From Algiphilus sp022763315 (GTDB taxonomy: Bacteria > Pseudomonadota > Gammaproteobacteria > Nevskiales > Nevskiaceae): a stretch of DNA of 64,000 nucleotides. The notes beneath the pieces were generated by a model. That model searched no databases. It had not been told where the DNA came from and saw nothing but the letters and a program-made list of their open reading frames with translations. The translations under genes were made by a program, and so were the position numbers. Where the stretch lies: assembly GCF_965249985.1 (NCBI RefSeq), contig NZ_OZ252280.1. One strand, 5' to 3'. Of this stretch, positions 35,074 through 43,655 are shown one piece after another; the stretch's first letter is position 1; each line of letters opens with the position of its first letter.

Positions 35074-35688
35074 ATGCCCCGCCCATCGATTTTCACCCTC
35101 GGCGCGGTGAGCGCGCTGCTCATCGGCATCGCTGTCGCCCTCTTCACCTTGCGGCCAAGCCCGGCCGGGCAGCTTGAAGGCGGCATCCTGCTCCAACAAC
35201 CGCGCCCAATCAGTGCCTTCTCGCTGGTGGATGCCTCCGGGGAAGCTTTTACCGAATCGGCATTGACCGGACGCTGGACGGCGATCTTCCCCGGCTTCAC
35301 CAACTGTCCGGATATCTGTCCGACGACGCTCGGCGTTCTGCGCGATGTCATGCAGAAGCTGGAGACACCCACCCGGGAACAGTGGCAGATCGTGTTTCTC
35401 ACGGTCGACCCTGCGCGCGACACGCCACAGGCGCTGTCGCAGTACGTTGGTTATTTCTCGGACGCCTTCATCGGCGTAACCGGAGATATGGACGAAATCG
35501 ACGGCCTCACAAAGGATCTGTCGATCGCCTACCGCTACACCCCGCAGGAAAGCGGGGGCTATACCGTGGATCACACCGCCGCCATCGTCCTGGTCAACCC
35601 CCAGGGCCAGGTGGCCGGGTATCTGCAGCCGCCGTACCAGCCAGAGCGCATGGCGGCCGATTTGCGCACCACGCTCGACGCCTCGTGA
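35074..35688 (+). CDS. SCO1/SenC family copper-binding, thioredoxin-fold protein
   Basis: The 204-residue protein has an N-terminal membrane anchor (about 7-26) and a periplasmic thioredoxin-like domain. The CxxxC motif is at C78 and C82 (NCPDIC), and the distal copper-ligand histidine is at 167 (VDHTAAI). By family it delivers copper to, or keeps reduced, the CuA site of cytochrome oxidase. No oxidase gene is nearby. An ATG at 35026 in the same frame would add 16 residues and lie at the inverted repeat, so 35074 is preferred. The stop overlaps psd (GTGA). Confidence 0.9.
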   Translation: MPRPSIFTLGAVSALLIGIAVALFTLRPSPAGQLEGGILLQQPRPISAFSLVDASGEAFTESALTGRWTAIFPGFTNCPDICPTTLGVLRDVMQKLETPTREQWQIVFLTVDPARDTPQALSQYVGYFSDAFIGVTGDMDEIDGLTKDLSIAYRYTPQESGGYTVDHTAAIVLVNPQGQVAGYLQPPYQPERMAADLRTTLDAS

Positions 35689-36599
35689 GTGCTTCTCCAC
35701 TGCCGTGGTATGCGCCGCTCTTCGTCGCGGTGCAGGCGGTGTTGCCCACACGCTTGCTGTCGCGCCTTGTGCACGGACTTGCCCACATCCGGTGGAGGCC
35801 GCTGCGACGGCTGCTGATCCGCACCTTCGCGCGCGCCTTTTCAGTGGACATGCGCGATGCGGCGCAACCCGATCTTGACAGCTACCCGCATTTCAACGCC
35901 TTCTTCACGCGCGCGCTGCGCGATGGAGCCCGCCCCCTTCCCGCGGACACCCAGGCGCTGTGCAGCCCTGTGGACGGAACGCTCAGTCAATTTGGCTCCA
36001 TGGAAGGCCATCGCCTGGTCCAGGCCAAGGGCCGGGATTACACCGCCGACGCCTTGCTGGCCGAAGACGCCAGTGACTTTCGCGGCGGCGCCTTCTGCAC
36101 GATTTACCTCGCCCCTTACAACTACCACCGTATCCACGCGCCCCATGATCTGCAACTGCGTGGATGGCGCTATGTCCCCGGGCGACTGTTCAGCGTGAAT
36201 CCAAGCACCGCGGCGCTGCGCGACCAGTTATTTGCGCGCAACGAGCGGGTGGTCGCCCATTTCGACTGCGCCGGCGGCCGACTTGCGATGGTGATGGTCG
36301 GGGCCTTGCTGGTCGGTTCGGTGGACACCGTCTGGGCCGGTCGCATCTGTCCGCCACACCGGCGGTCCGCATCCGCCCTTATGCCGGGCTCGGGCGCATT
36401 TGCGCGTGGCGCCGAGCTGGCGCGCTTCAACATGGGCTCCACCGTGATTCTGCTCGCGACGCCGGGCCTCCTGCAGTGGCATAGCGATCTGCGCACCGGC
36501 GCGGATGTGCGCATGGGGGCCACGCTCGGTCATCTGTGCCAGCGAACCAACCTCGGTCCGTTGTCGTCGAAGTGCCCAGACGATCCCAAGGACGCCTAA
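35685..36599 (+). CDS. psd: Phosphatidylserine decarboxylase proenzyme
   Basis: The 304-residue protein starts at GTG 35685, overlapping the SCO1 stop. It has SPVDGTLSQFG (catalytic Asp), YNYHRIHAP (catalytic His) and FNMGSTVILL. The last is the self-cleavage site, with the pyruvoyl-forming serine at 252. The common bacterial form is LGST; here it is MGST. The enzyme makes phosphatidylethanolamine at the inner membrane. The stop overlaps the next gene (TAATG). Confidence 0.95.
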   Translation: MSASPLPWYAPLFVAVQAVLPTRLLSRLVHGLAHIRWRPLRRLLIRTFARAFSVDMRDAAQPDLDSYPHFNAFFTRALRDGARPLPADTQALCSPVDGTLSQFGSMEGHRLVQAKGRDYTADALLAEDASDFRGGAFCTIYLAPYNYHRIHAPHDLQLRGWRYVPGRLFSVNPSTAALRDQLFARNERVVAHFDCAGGRLAMVMVGALLVGSVDTVWAGRICPPHRRSASALMPGSGAFARGAELARFNMGSTVILLATPGLLQWHSDLRTGADVRMGATLGHLCQRTNLGPLSSKCPDDPKDA

Positions 36600-38098
36600 T
36601 GCCGCGTACTCCGCTCCGGACCCTGGTTGCCAGCCTCAGCTTGCTCTCGCTGCTCGCCGTACCACCGGCCGGGCACCCCATCAGTGACGACATCGAACTA
36701 CCGCAGCTGGGCGAACCAGCCGACGCGGTGATGTCGCCGCGCGAGGAATACCAGATCGGCGCCCGCGTCACGGCACAGATCCATGCCGCCGGCTATGCCC
36801 TCGAGGACCCGCAGCTTACCGACTACATATCGCGGCTCGGCTGGCACATTGCATCCCACGGCAGTCGTGTGCCGGATCATCTGCAGTTCTTCATGGTGCG
36901 CGATCCACGGATCAACGCCTTCGCCTTGCCCGGCGGTTTCATGGGTTTCAACGCCGGCCTCATGATGGCGGCCGAGAGCGAAAGCGAACTGGCCGCAGTG
37001 GTGGCGCACGAATTAGCCCACGTCACACAGCGCCATATCGCACGCACCATCCAGGGCACACGCGCCGCCGATATCGCCACCTGGGCCGCGGTGCTGGCGG
37101 CCATCATCGCCGGCTCGGCCTCGCCAGACGTGGTGCTGGGCGCGCTATCGCTCGGTCAGGCCGCCAGCCTGCAGCGCCAGGTGTCCTTCACCCGCACGCA
37201 TGAGCTCGAGGCCGATCGCATCGGCATCGGCACCATGATCGCCGCCGGGTACGATCCGCAGGGTATGGTGAGCTTCTTCCGTCGTCTGGAGCAGCAGTCC
37301 CGCCTCTACGGCTCACAGATTCCCGACATTCTGCGCACCCACCCCGTCAATACCACGCGCATCGCGGAGGCGCGGCAGCGCGCCGATGGCCATAGCGGCC
37401 GCGCCGATGAAATCCGGCCGCTCACCTTCAGCATCATGCGCGCCCGCTCGCGGGTGCTGACGGTCGATCGCCCGAGTCAGGCGCTGGACTACTTCAAGCA
37501 GCGCATTGAATCCGGCATCGATCAGCCCGCCGAGTGGTACGGCGCCGCCCTCGCCCACCATGCCCTCGGCCAGTTCCAGGCCTCGGACGCCATCCTCGAA
37601 CGCCTGCTTGAGGAAACGCCCCGCCAGATCCATTTTCTGCTGCTGAAGGCAGAGAATGCGCGCGGTCGGCGGGCCCCGGAAGAGGCGCTTTCGACGTTGG
37701 AGGTGGTCTTGGAGCAACAGCCGCGCTACGCCCCCGCCCGCTTCGCCTATGCCGAAACGCTGATGGACGCCGGCAGGCCGGAGCAGGCGCGCCAGTTCAT
37801 CCTGGACGATTTCGAGCACGTCCGCCCGTTCACCGAGACCCACCGCATCCTCGCCCGCGCCGCACGCGCCAGCGGCGATCGCGCTGAACTGGCCTACCAG
37901 AGCGCCACCTACGCCTGGCGTCGGGGCGACGCGGAAACCGCAATGGAAAAACTCGACGCCGGTCTGCGCCATTCCGGGCTGAGCGAGGATGAACGTGCGC
38001 GCCTGCAGAGCTTCCGCCGGGAAGTGCGGGAAACCCTGCCACGCTACTGGCGCCCGCAGTATGAAGAGACCTCGGACAACTGGCGCCCGCAGAACTGA
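36599..38098 (+). CDS. bepA: M48 family metallopeptidase with TPR repeats (BepA-like)
   Basis: The 499-residue protein has a signal peptide (about 1-25) and a zinc peptidase domain with HELAH at 137-141 and the third ligand in HELEADRIG. A loop region FTRTHELEAD and a C-terminal TPR-like helical region (from about 295) follow. This is the architecture of BepA/YfgC, a periplasmic protease-chaperone for outer-membrane proteins such as LptD. Its ATG overlaps the psd stop. bamA and skp, which act in the same pathway, are at the right end of the window. Confidence 0.9.
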   Translation: MPRTPLRTLVASLSLLSLLAVPPAGHPISDDIELPQLGEPADAVMSPREEYQIGARVTAQIHAAGYALEDPQLTDYISRLGWHIASHGSRVPDHLQFFMVRDPRINAFALPGGFMGFNAGLMMAAESESELAAVVAHELAHVTQRHIARTIQGTRAADIATWAAVLAAIIAGSASPDVVLGALSLGQAASLQRQVSFTRTHELEADRIGIGTMIAAGYDPQGMVSFFRRLEQQSRLYGSQIPDILRTHPVNTTRIAEARQRADGHSGRADEIRPLTFSIMRARSRVLTVDRPSQALDYFKQRIESGIDQPAEWYGAALAHHALGQFQASDAILERLLEETPRQIHFLLLKAENARGRRAPEEALSTLEVVLEQQPRYAPARFAYAETLMDAGRPEQARQFILDDFEHVRPFTETHRILARAARASGDRAELAYQSATYAWRRGDAETAMEKLDAGLRHSGLSEDERARLQSFRREVRETLPRYWRPQYEETSDNWRPQN

Positions 38099-38122
38099 GA
38101 CAGAACCGGGCTTAATGTCTCC

Positions 38123-39118
38123 TCAGAGCTGTCCTGAGGCGCGCATCCATTCGATGCAATCCGCCACCATGGTCTCCAACGGCACCGTCTCGAGCTGAAA
38201 AGCGCTCTGCGCCGCCCGCCCATCGCAGTAGGTGTTGCCGCTGAGCAGCGTGACCGCCTCCCGCGTCACGTCGGGCTCACGTCCCAACAGAGGCGCCATC
38301 GCCTCCTCCATACGGGCATAGGCATTGAGGACCGCCGGGCGCACGGGGCGCAGGAAGCGGCGATGGCCAAGCTGGGTGCCGATCTCGCGGGCGAGGCCGG
38401 CATAGCTGACGTTGACGCCGCCAATCAGATAGCGCGCGCCACGGGAGGCGTGACCAATGGCGCGAATGGCCGCCGTCGCCACCGCGCGCGCGGAGCAGAA
38501 GCTGGCGCCGCCAGGCGGAACGCCCGGCAACCGGCGTTGCGCAACCAGCCTTACCAGGCGCGACCACCCTTTACGGTCTCGGGCGCCCATCATGAAGCCT
38601 GGGTTGAGCACCACGGCATCAAGGCCGGAACGCAGACCGCGCTCGATCTCGATTTCAGCCATGGCCTTACTACGCACGAAGGTGACTGGTGAATTGCGGC
38701 CAATGCGCGGCGTCTCCGGCGCAATCACGCCACTGTGCTGGCCATAGGCGGCTGCGCAGGAGATGTGGACCATCCGCGCTCCTCTGGCCTGCGCGAGACG
38801 GGCAATACCGCGCGTACCACGCACATTGGTGCGCAATTGCTCCGGCCCCATCCGGCGCCAGAGGCTGGTGCTGCTCGCGCAATGCACCACGGCGTCCAGG
38901 CGCTGCGGCAGCAGATCAGCGATCCCCGGTCCATCGAGCACATCACAGGCGATGCGTGTCGTCTCTACGCCCTCCAGCGCGGTGAGATCCGCCTCGGGCC
39001 GATGCAGGGCGAGCACAGTCCATCCCTCGTCAACAAGGCGGCGCACCACCTCACTGCCGAGGAAGCCATTGGCGCCGGTTACCAGGGCCGTCCGCTGGGG
39101 GGTACGGTCTACTGACAT
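38123..39118 (-). CDS. Extended SDR / NAD-dependent epimerase-like protein with altered active site
   Basis: The 331-residue protein has the extended short-chain dehydrogenase motif TGANGFLG at 14-21, VVHCAS at 77-82 and AAYG at 122-125. The catalytic YxxxK is FVRSK (147-151), so the tyrosine is phenylalanine while the lysine stays. The rest resembles dihydroflavonol-reductase or 3-beta-HSD-like members. The protein may have lost dehydrogenase chemistry or use another proton donor. Substrate unknown. It converges on bepA with a 24-base gap. Confidence 0.82.
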   Translation of the reverse strand: MSVDRTPQRTALVTGANGFLGSEVVRRLVDEGWTVLALHRPEADLTALEGVETTRIACDVLDGPGIADLLPQRLDAVVHCASSTSLWRRMGPEQLRTNVRGTRGIARLAQARGARMVHISCAAAYGQHSGVIAPETPRIGRNSPVTFVRSKAMAEIEIERGLRSGLDAVVLNPGFMMGARDRKGWSRLVRLVAQRRLPGVPPGGASFCSARAVATAAIRAIGHASRGARYLIGGVNVSYAGLAREIGTQLGHRRFLRPVRPAVLNAYARMEEAMAPLLGREPDVTREAVTLLSGNTYCDGRAAQSAFQLETVPLETMVADCIEWMRASGQL

Positions 39119-39179
39119 GTCTCCTCGTTGCTTCCCATTGTGTTGGCGGTGATTCCGCTCTCGTTTCGTTATGCATAGT

Positions 39180-39196
39180 GCGTGCTTCGCGCACGC
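39180..39196. other. Hairpin in the lapB-epimerase intergenic region
   Basis: GCGTGC (39180-39185) pairs with GCACGC (39191-39196). It sits midway in 39119-39288, which otherwise shows no gene. An AT-rich patch (TATGCATAAC on the minus strand, about 39168-39178) just past it could be a -10 region for the epimerase-like gene. Confidence 0.3.
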
Positions 39197-39288
39197 CTGC
39201 CAAGCAGTACAGCCTGGTCGTGTTCGCTTACGAGCCTAGCACCGCCCAAGACGCCCTTCCCTGTCACGCGAGCTGCGCGTCGCCACGG

Positions 39289-39307
39289 CGGCAGGCGTAG
39301 CCTGCCG
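39289..39307 (-). terminator. Terminator-like hairpin directly after lapB
   Basis: CGGCAGGC and GCCTGCCG form a perfect eight-base stem with a three-base loop, starting on the first base after the lapB stop codon. No T-run follows, so it may act with Rho or protect the mRNA end. It closes the gyrA-to-lapB block. Confidence 0.5.
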
Positions 39308-40438
39308 TCAGAGCCGGTCGCTGACCGGGCGCACGCGCGACCACTGTTTGCAACTCGGGCACTGCCAAAACTGCATACGCGGCGTCAGTCCACAGGACTC
39401 GCAGCGGAACTTCGGCCCGGACTGCAGCGCGGATTCCAGGCCCTCGTGCACCATCTGCGCCAAGTCATCCTGTGCTGCACGCCGCTCAGCCAGCATGCGC
39501 AACCCCGTCCAGGTCGGACGCTTCCGACACAGCGCCACGAGCTCCTCGACCACATCCTTTCCCGATTCTGCCTCTAGGCGAAGCCGGGCCAACGCCGGCT
39601 GCACACTGTCGTAGTGTTTCTCGGCCGCACGCAGATAGCGCGCATAACCGGCCTCGTCATCCTGCGCGTTATATACCCGGCGAATGGCGGGCAGCACCGT
39701 GGGAAAGAAGCGTAGATCTTGTTCAGGTACGTGTTCGTAGGCACGCAGGGCCTGGCGATACTGTCCACTCTTCTCGTGCAGCTCGCCGAGCAAGAGACTG
39801 GCCCGCACGCACTGCGGATCGGTCTTGAGCGCGCGTTCCAGGTGGGCAAAGGCAGTGTCGGCATCGTCTGTGGCGCGGGCCGCCTGCGCCTGCTCACAGC
39901 AGTAGTGCGCAATCTGCGTGGCCTGAGAGCGTCCCTCGACCGACTGCAGTCGCTGCGCGGCCTCCTCAGCCTGCTGCCACTCCTGCGTCTGCTCGTAGAT
40001 GGAGATCAAGGCGCGCAGCGCCTCGTCCATATACATGCCATCGTCGAGCAAACCCGCATACAGCCCTTCGGCGCGATCGAGCAGTCCCGCCTCGTGATAG
40101 TCGCGCGCCAACTCCAGCCGGACCTGATTGGTTTCCTCCGGCGGCAGACTGTCGCGCGCCAGCAGGTGTTGGTGGATGCGCATCGCCCGGTCCACCTCCC
40201 CGCGTTTGCGGAATAGCCGCCCCAGCGTCAGATGCAGCTCGATGGTCTCGCTGTCGACAGCGACTGCGCGCGTGAGCGCTGCGATGGCGCGGTCCGGGTC
40301 ATCGTGGGCGAGGTATTGCAGTCCCTCCAGATAGTCCGGCGACACCGGGGTGCCACGCTGCGCTTCAGGCGCCTCCCGCATGACCCGATGGAGCTGCCAG
40401 CCCAGCGCCAAGCCCAGCGGCAACAGCAGAACCGCCAT
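39308..40438 (-). CDS. lapB: Lipopolysaccharide assembly protein LapB (YciM)
   Basis: The 376-residue protein has an N-terminal membrane anchor (MAVLLLPLGLALGWQLHR). Tandem TPR repeats fill most of the body, including LHLTLGRLFRKRGEVDRAMRIHQHLL. A C-terminal rubredoxin-like zinc ribbon has CESC and CPSC. LapB directs LpxC turnover by FtsH and so tunes lipid A synthesis. ATG 40438 fits the E. coli N-terminus; a GTG at 40456 is an alternative. It follows lapA as in E. coli. Confidence 0.93.
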   Translation of the reverse strand: MAVLLLPLGLALGWQLHRVMREAPEAQRGTPVSPDYLEGLQYLAHDDPDRAIAALTRAVAVDSETIELHLTLGRLFRKRGEVDRAMRIHQHLLARDSLPPEETNQVRLELARDYHEAGLLDRAEGLYAGLLDDGMYMDEALRALISIYEQTQEWQQAEEAAQRLQSVEGRSQATQIAHYCCEQAQAARATDDADTAFAHLERALKTDPQCVRASLLLGELHEKSGQYRQALRAYEHVPEQDLRFFPTVLPAIRRVYNAQDDEAGYARYLRAAEKHYDSVQPALARLRLEAESGKDVVEELVALCRKRPTWTGLRMLAERRAAQDDLAQMVHEGLESALQSGPKFRCESCGLTPRMQFWQCPSCKQWSRVRPVSDRL

Positions 40439-40458
40439 GCCAAAGCCGGACAGCACGG

Positions 40459-40761
40459 TCAGCTTTGCGGTGACGCCGGCAGCTTGGCGGCCACGCTTTC
40501 GCGTTGGCGCAGGTTTTCCAATTCCTTCTGCAGGCGTGCAATGCGGCGTCGCTGGCGCACAAGGGGTATGGCGCTGATCACACCGCACGCCAAAGCCGTG
40601 ACCGCCCCTGACAGCACCATGAGTGCAATCAAGGGCATCTCAATACGCCCGGCGAGATAATCAAAGGTCACCGGATCGCTATTGAACAGTCCCAGCGATA
40701 AGCCGGCGATCAGGATCGCTACCACCAGCAACAGGGCGAGAATCTTGCGCACCCTATGCAC
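40459..40761 (-). CDS. lapA: Lipopolysaccharide assembly protein LapA (YciS)
   Basis: The protein is about 100 residues with two transmembrane helices (ILALLLVVAILIAGLSLGLF and LIALMVLSGAVTALACGVI) and a C-terminal coiled-coil-like RRRIARLQKELENLRQ, as in LapA. The start is taken as GTG 40761 because CCTCC (40770-40774) gives GGAGG at ideal spacing and the helix then begins at once, as in E. coli YciS. ATGs at 40788 and 40776 lack such a site. It overlaps the ihfB stop by 8 bases. It works with LapB in control of LPS synthesis. Confidence 0.88.
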   Translation of the reverse strand: MHRVRKILALLLVVAILIAGLSLGLFNSDPVTFDYLAGRIEMPLIALMVLSGAVTALACGVISAIPLVRQRRRIARLQKELENLRQRESVAAKLPASPQS

Positions 40762-41065
40762 TGCGCTGCCCTCCATTAATGCCGGCATCGACCCGCTCGC
40801 GCAGGGCCTTACCCGGCTTGAAATGCGGGACCCGCTTGGGCGGAATCTCGACCGTCACGCCCGTGCGCGGATTGCGGCCGACGCGGGCATCGCGGTGATG
40901 CACGGAAAAACTACCGAAACCGCGAATTTCGACGCGGCGGTCCGCAGCCAGTTCGCGACTGATCGTATCCAGTAGCAGCTTCACGGACATTTCAACGTCA
41001 CCGTGAGGGACTTGCAGGGATGCTGCGCGCTCGGCGAGGCGGTCGATCAGTTCGGATTTGGTCAT
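40754..41065 (-). CDS. ihfB: Integration host factor subunit beta
   Basis: The 103-residue DNA-bending protein of the HU/IHF family has MTKSELIDRLAE, IEIRGFGSFSVHHRDARVGRNPRTG with the intercalating proline in RNP, and PHFKPGKALRERV. With IHF-alpha it bends DNA at specific sites. GGGG lies about 8 bases upstream of the ATG. The rpsA-ihfB-lapA-lapB order matches E. coli. A strong terminator separates it from rpsA. Confidence 0.96.
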   Translation of the reverse strand: MTKSELIDRLAERAASLQVPHGDVEMSVKLLLDTISRELAADRRVEIRGFGSFSVHHRDARVGRNPRTGVTVEIPPKRVPHFKPGKALRERVDAGINGGQRSA

Positions 41066-41108
41066 GCGTTGGCCCCAAATTAGCGACGTTCACGATAGGC
41101 GAAAAGCG

Positions 41109-41132
41109 AAAGGGGCGCAACCGCGCCCCTTT
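41109..41132 (-). terminator. Intrinsic terminator or attenuator between rpsA and ihfB
   Basis: AAAGGGGCGC and GCGCCCCTTT form a perfect ten-base stem around a four-base loop. On the minus strand the stem ends in TTT and is followed by CGCTTTTCG. It lies 62 bases past the rpsA stop and 43 before ihfB. It should reduce transcription from rpsA into ihfB, matching the higher demand for S1. Confidence 0.75.
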
Positions 41133-41194
41133 CTATTTGCTGCATTTTCATGCCGATATGGGAACTTATTCAAGCGCCCTCGACATCTCACGCC

Positions 41195-42871
41195 TCAGTC
41201 GCCGATGTGCTCCTTGAGCAGATCGCCGAGGGAGGTACGACCCGTGGTCGCGTTGCGGCTGTTGCTGTACTCGGCAACGGCTTCCTCTTCCTCCTGGATC
41301 TCCTTGGCACGTACGGAGAGCTGGATGACACGCGACTTGCGGTCGATGCCGACGAAGGTGGCTGTGAGCTCATCGCCCACCGCCAATACCTTGGTGGCGT
41401 CGTCGATGCGATCGCGCGCCAGGTCGTTGGCCTTGATGTAGCCTTCCACGCCGTCGGCGAGGTCGATCAGTGCGCCGCGCGCTTCCACTTCACGCACGGT
41501 GCCGGTGACCTGCTCGCCACGCTTGTTCTCGGCGATGAACTGCGCCACCGGATCGGCGGTCATCTGCTTGATACCCAGCGAGATGCGCTCGCGCTCGGCG
41601 TCGATGGCCAACACGGTCGCCTCGACTTCCTGGCCCTTGGAGTAGCGACGCACCGCTTCTTCGCCGGTTTCGTTCCAGGACAGGTCGGAGAGGTGAACCA
41701 GACCGTCGATGCCGCCATCGATGCCGATGAAAACACCGAAATCCGTGATCGACTTGATGGTGCCCTTGACCCGGTCGCCCTTTTGGAAGTTCTGCGCGAA
41801 CTCTTCCCACGGGTTCGGCACACACTGCTTCATGCCGAGAGAAATGCGGCGGCGCTCCTCGTCGATGTCGAGAATCATGACTTCGACTTCGTCGCCGATC
41901 GTCACGACCTTGTTCGGATTGACGTTCTTGTTCGTCCAGTCCATTTCGGAGACGTGGACCAGGCCTTCCACACCCGACTCGATCTCGACGAAGGAGCCGT
42001 AGTCCGTGATGTTGGTGACCTTGCCGAACAGGCGCGTCTTCTCCGGGTAGCGGCGGGCGATATCGACCCACGGGTCTTCGCCCAGCTGCTTCAGGCCGAG
42101 GCTGACACGACGACGCTCGCGGTCGTACTTGAGCACCTTGACTTCGATCTCGTCACCCACCGACACGACTTCCGACGGATCCTTGATGCGCTTCCAGGAC
42201 ATGTCGGTGATGTGCAGCAGGCCGTCGATGCCGCCGAGGTCCACGAAGGCGCCGTAGTCGACGAGGTTCTTGACCACACCGTTGAGCACCACGCCTTCCT
42301 GCAGCGTCTCGAGCAGCTGTTCGCGCTCGGCGCTGTATTCGGCCTCGAGCACTTCACGACGCGATACGACGATGTTGTTGCGCTGCTGGTCGAGCTTGAT
42401 GACCTTGAATTCGAGCGGCTTGCCTTCGAGGTAAGCGGTGTCGCGCACGGGGCGGACATCCACCAAGGAGCCAGGAAGGAAGGCACGGACGGCGCCAATG
42501 TCGACGGTGAAGCCACCCTTGACCTTGCCGGTGATCGTACCGTTGACGATCTCGCCATTGTCGAAGGCATCCTGCAGACGCCCCCAAGTCTTGATGCGCT
42601 CCGCCTTCTCCTTGGAGAAGCGGGTTTCGCCGAAACCGTCTTCGACCGTTTCGAGCGCGACTTCCACTTCGTCGCCGCTATTGATGGACAGTTCGCCCAT
42701 CTCGTTCTTGAATTCGTCGAGGGCGATGACCCCTTCCGACTTCAGACCGGCGTCGACAATCACGACGTCGGATTTTATCTCCAGCACAGTGGCGCGTACC
42801 AGAGCGCCCGGCTGCATGGATTGCCCCTGCGCGAGGCTCTGTTCAAACAGTTCAGCGAAACTTTCGCTCAT
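41195..42871 (-). CDS. rpsA: 30S ribosomal protein S1
   Basis: The 558-residue protein starts MSESFAELFEQSL and has six S1 repeats, seen as recurring GxVxxxxxxGxFVxxxGxxGLxHxSD-like segments (for example DYGAFVDLGGIDGLLH, DYGSFVEIESGVEGLVH, DFGVFIGIDGGIDGLVH). S1 binds mRNA and aids its loading on the 30S subunit. ATG 42871 matches E. coli; a TTG six codons upstream is the only earlier start. No Shine-Dalgarno sequence is present; a small dyad takes its place, as expected for an autoregulated rpsA leader. Confidence 0.97.
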   Translation of the reverse strand: MSESFAELFEQSLAQGQSMQPGALVRATVLEIKSDVVIVDAGLKSEGVIALDEFKNEMGELSINSGDEVEVALETVEDGFGETRFSKEKAERIKTWGRLQDAFDNGEIVNGTITGKVKGGFTVDIGAVRAFLPGSLVDVRPVRDTAYLEGKPLEFKVIKLDQQRNNIVVSRREVLEAEYSAEREQLLETLQEGVVLNGVVKNLVDYGAFVDLGGIDGLLHITDMSWKRIKDPSEVVSVGDEIEVKVLKYDRERRRVSLGLKQLGEDPWVDIARRYPEKTRLFGKVTNITDYGSFVEIESGVEGLVHVSEMDWTNKNVNPNKVVTIGDEVEVMILDIDEERRRISLGMKQCVPNPWEEFAQNFQKGDRVKGTIKSITDFGVFIGIDGGIDGLVHLSDLSWNETGEEAVRRYSKGQEVEATVLAIDAERERISLGIKQMTADPVAQFIAENKRGEQVTGTVREVEARGALIDLADGVEGYIKANDLARDRIDDATKVLAVGDELTATFVGIDRKSRVIQLSVRAKEIQEEEEAVAEYSNSRNATTGRTSLGDLLKEHIGD

Positions 42872-42877
42872 AGGATG

Positions 42878-42889
42878 TTGGTCTACCAA
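42878..42889 (-). promoter_or_regulatory. Small hairpin in the rpsA translation initiation region
   Basis: TTGGT-CT-ACCAA is a perfect dyad six bases upstream of the rpsA ATG, where a ribosome binding site would be. E. coli rpsA likewise lacks a good Shine-Dalgarno and is repressed by S1 through its leader structure; the parallel is inference. The rest of 42890-42962 shows no gene. Confidence 0.4.
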
Positions 42890-42962
42890 TAAACAATCTG
42901 CCCGGAATCCGTCCCGGCCAGGGAGTCTTCAATGACACGGCGTCCCTGCCATGCCCCGTTAC

Positions 42963-43655
42963 TCACGACGCCACCGCGGTGAGGCCGCTGTCCTGCACGT
43001 GACTGAATATCCGTTCACAGACAGCGTCAATCGGAAGCTCGGTGGTATCGATCACAACCGCGTCCTTCGCGGCCTTCAGCGGCGCCACCTTGCGACCCCG
43101 ATCACGCGCGTCCCGCGCTCGGATGTCAGTCAAAACATCCGCTAGTATAGCGGGCATCCCCGCTTGTCTCAATTGTTGGCAGCGCCGCCGCGCACGCTCC
43201 TCGGCGCTCGCGTCCAGGAATATCTTGAGGGGCGCATCGGGGAACACCACACTGCCCATGTCGCGCCCGTCGGCCACCAGGCCCGGGCGCTGCAGAAAGG
43301 CGCGCTGCGCATCGAGTAACGCGTCGCGCACTTCGGGGAACACCGCGATGCGCGAGGCCAGCATGCCGGCCCCTTCCTCGCGAACGGCGGCCGTGATGTC
43401 CTGCCCATTGAGCGCGATGCGATCCGACGCACTGTCGCCATCGAAACGTACCTGCATCTCGTGCACGACCGCAGCGACGGCTTCCGGATCCTCCAATGCC
43501 ACACCGGCCTGCTCTGCAGCGATGCCCGCCACCCGGTACATGGCGCCGGAATCGAGCAGATGCCAACCGAGCCGGGTCGCAAGCCATTTGGCCGCTGTGC
43601 CCTTGCCGACGCCGGAGGGCCCATCAATCGTACAGTGCGGGATCGCCCCGCTCAC
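42963..43655 (-). CDS. cmk: Cytidylate kinase
   Basis: The 230-residue protein has a P-loop (DGPSGVGKGT, 11-20), LLDSGAMYRV, DGRDMGSVVFPDAPLKIFLDAS and the lid region RARDARDRGRKVAPLKAA. It phosphorylates CMP and dCMP. The start is GTG 43655, overlapping the aroA stop (GTGA), with GGAG five bases upstream. The aroA-cmk-rpsA order is conserved. Confidence 0.95.
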   Translation of the reverse strand: MSGAIPHCTIDGPSGVGKGTAAKWLATRLGWHLLDSGAMYRVAGIAAEQAGVALEDPEAVAAVVHEMQVRFDGDSASDRIALNGQDITAAVREEGAGMLASRIAVFPEVRDALLDAQRAFLQRPGLVADGRDMGSVVFPDAPLKIFLDASAEERARRRCQQLRQAGMPAILADVLTDIRARDARDRGRKVAPLKAAKDAVVIDTTELPIDAVCERIFSHVQDSGLTAVAS

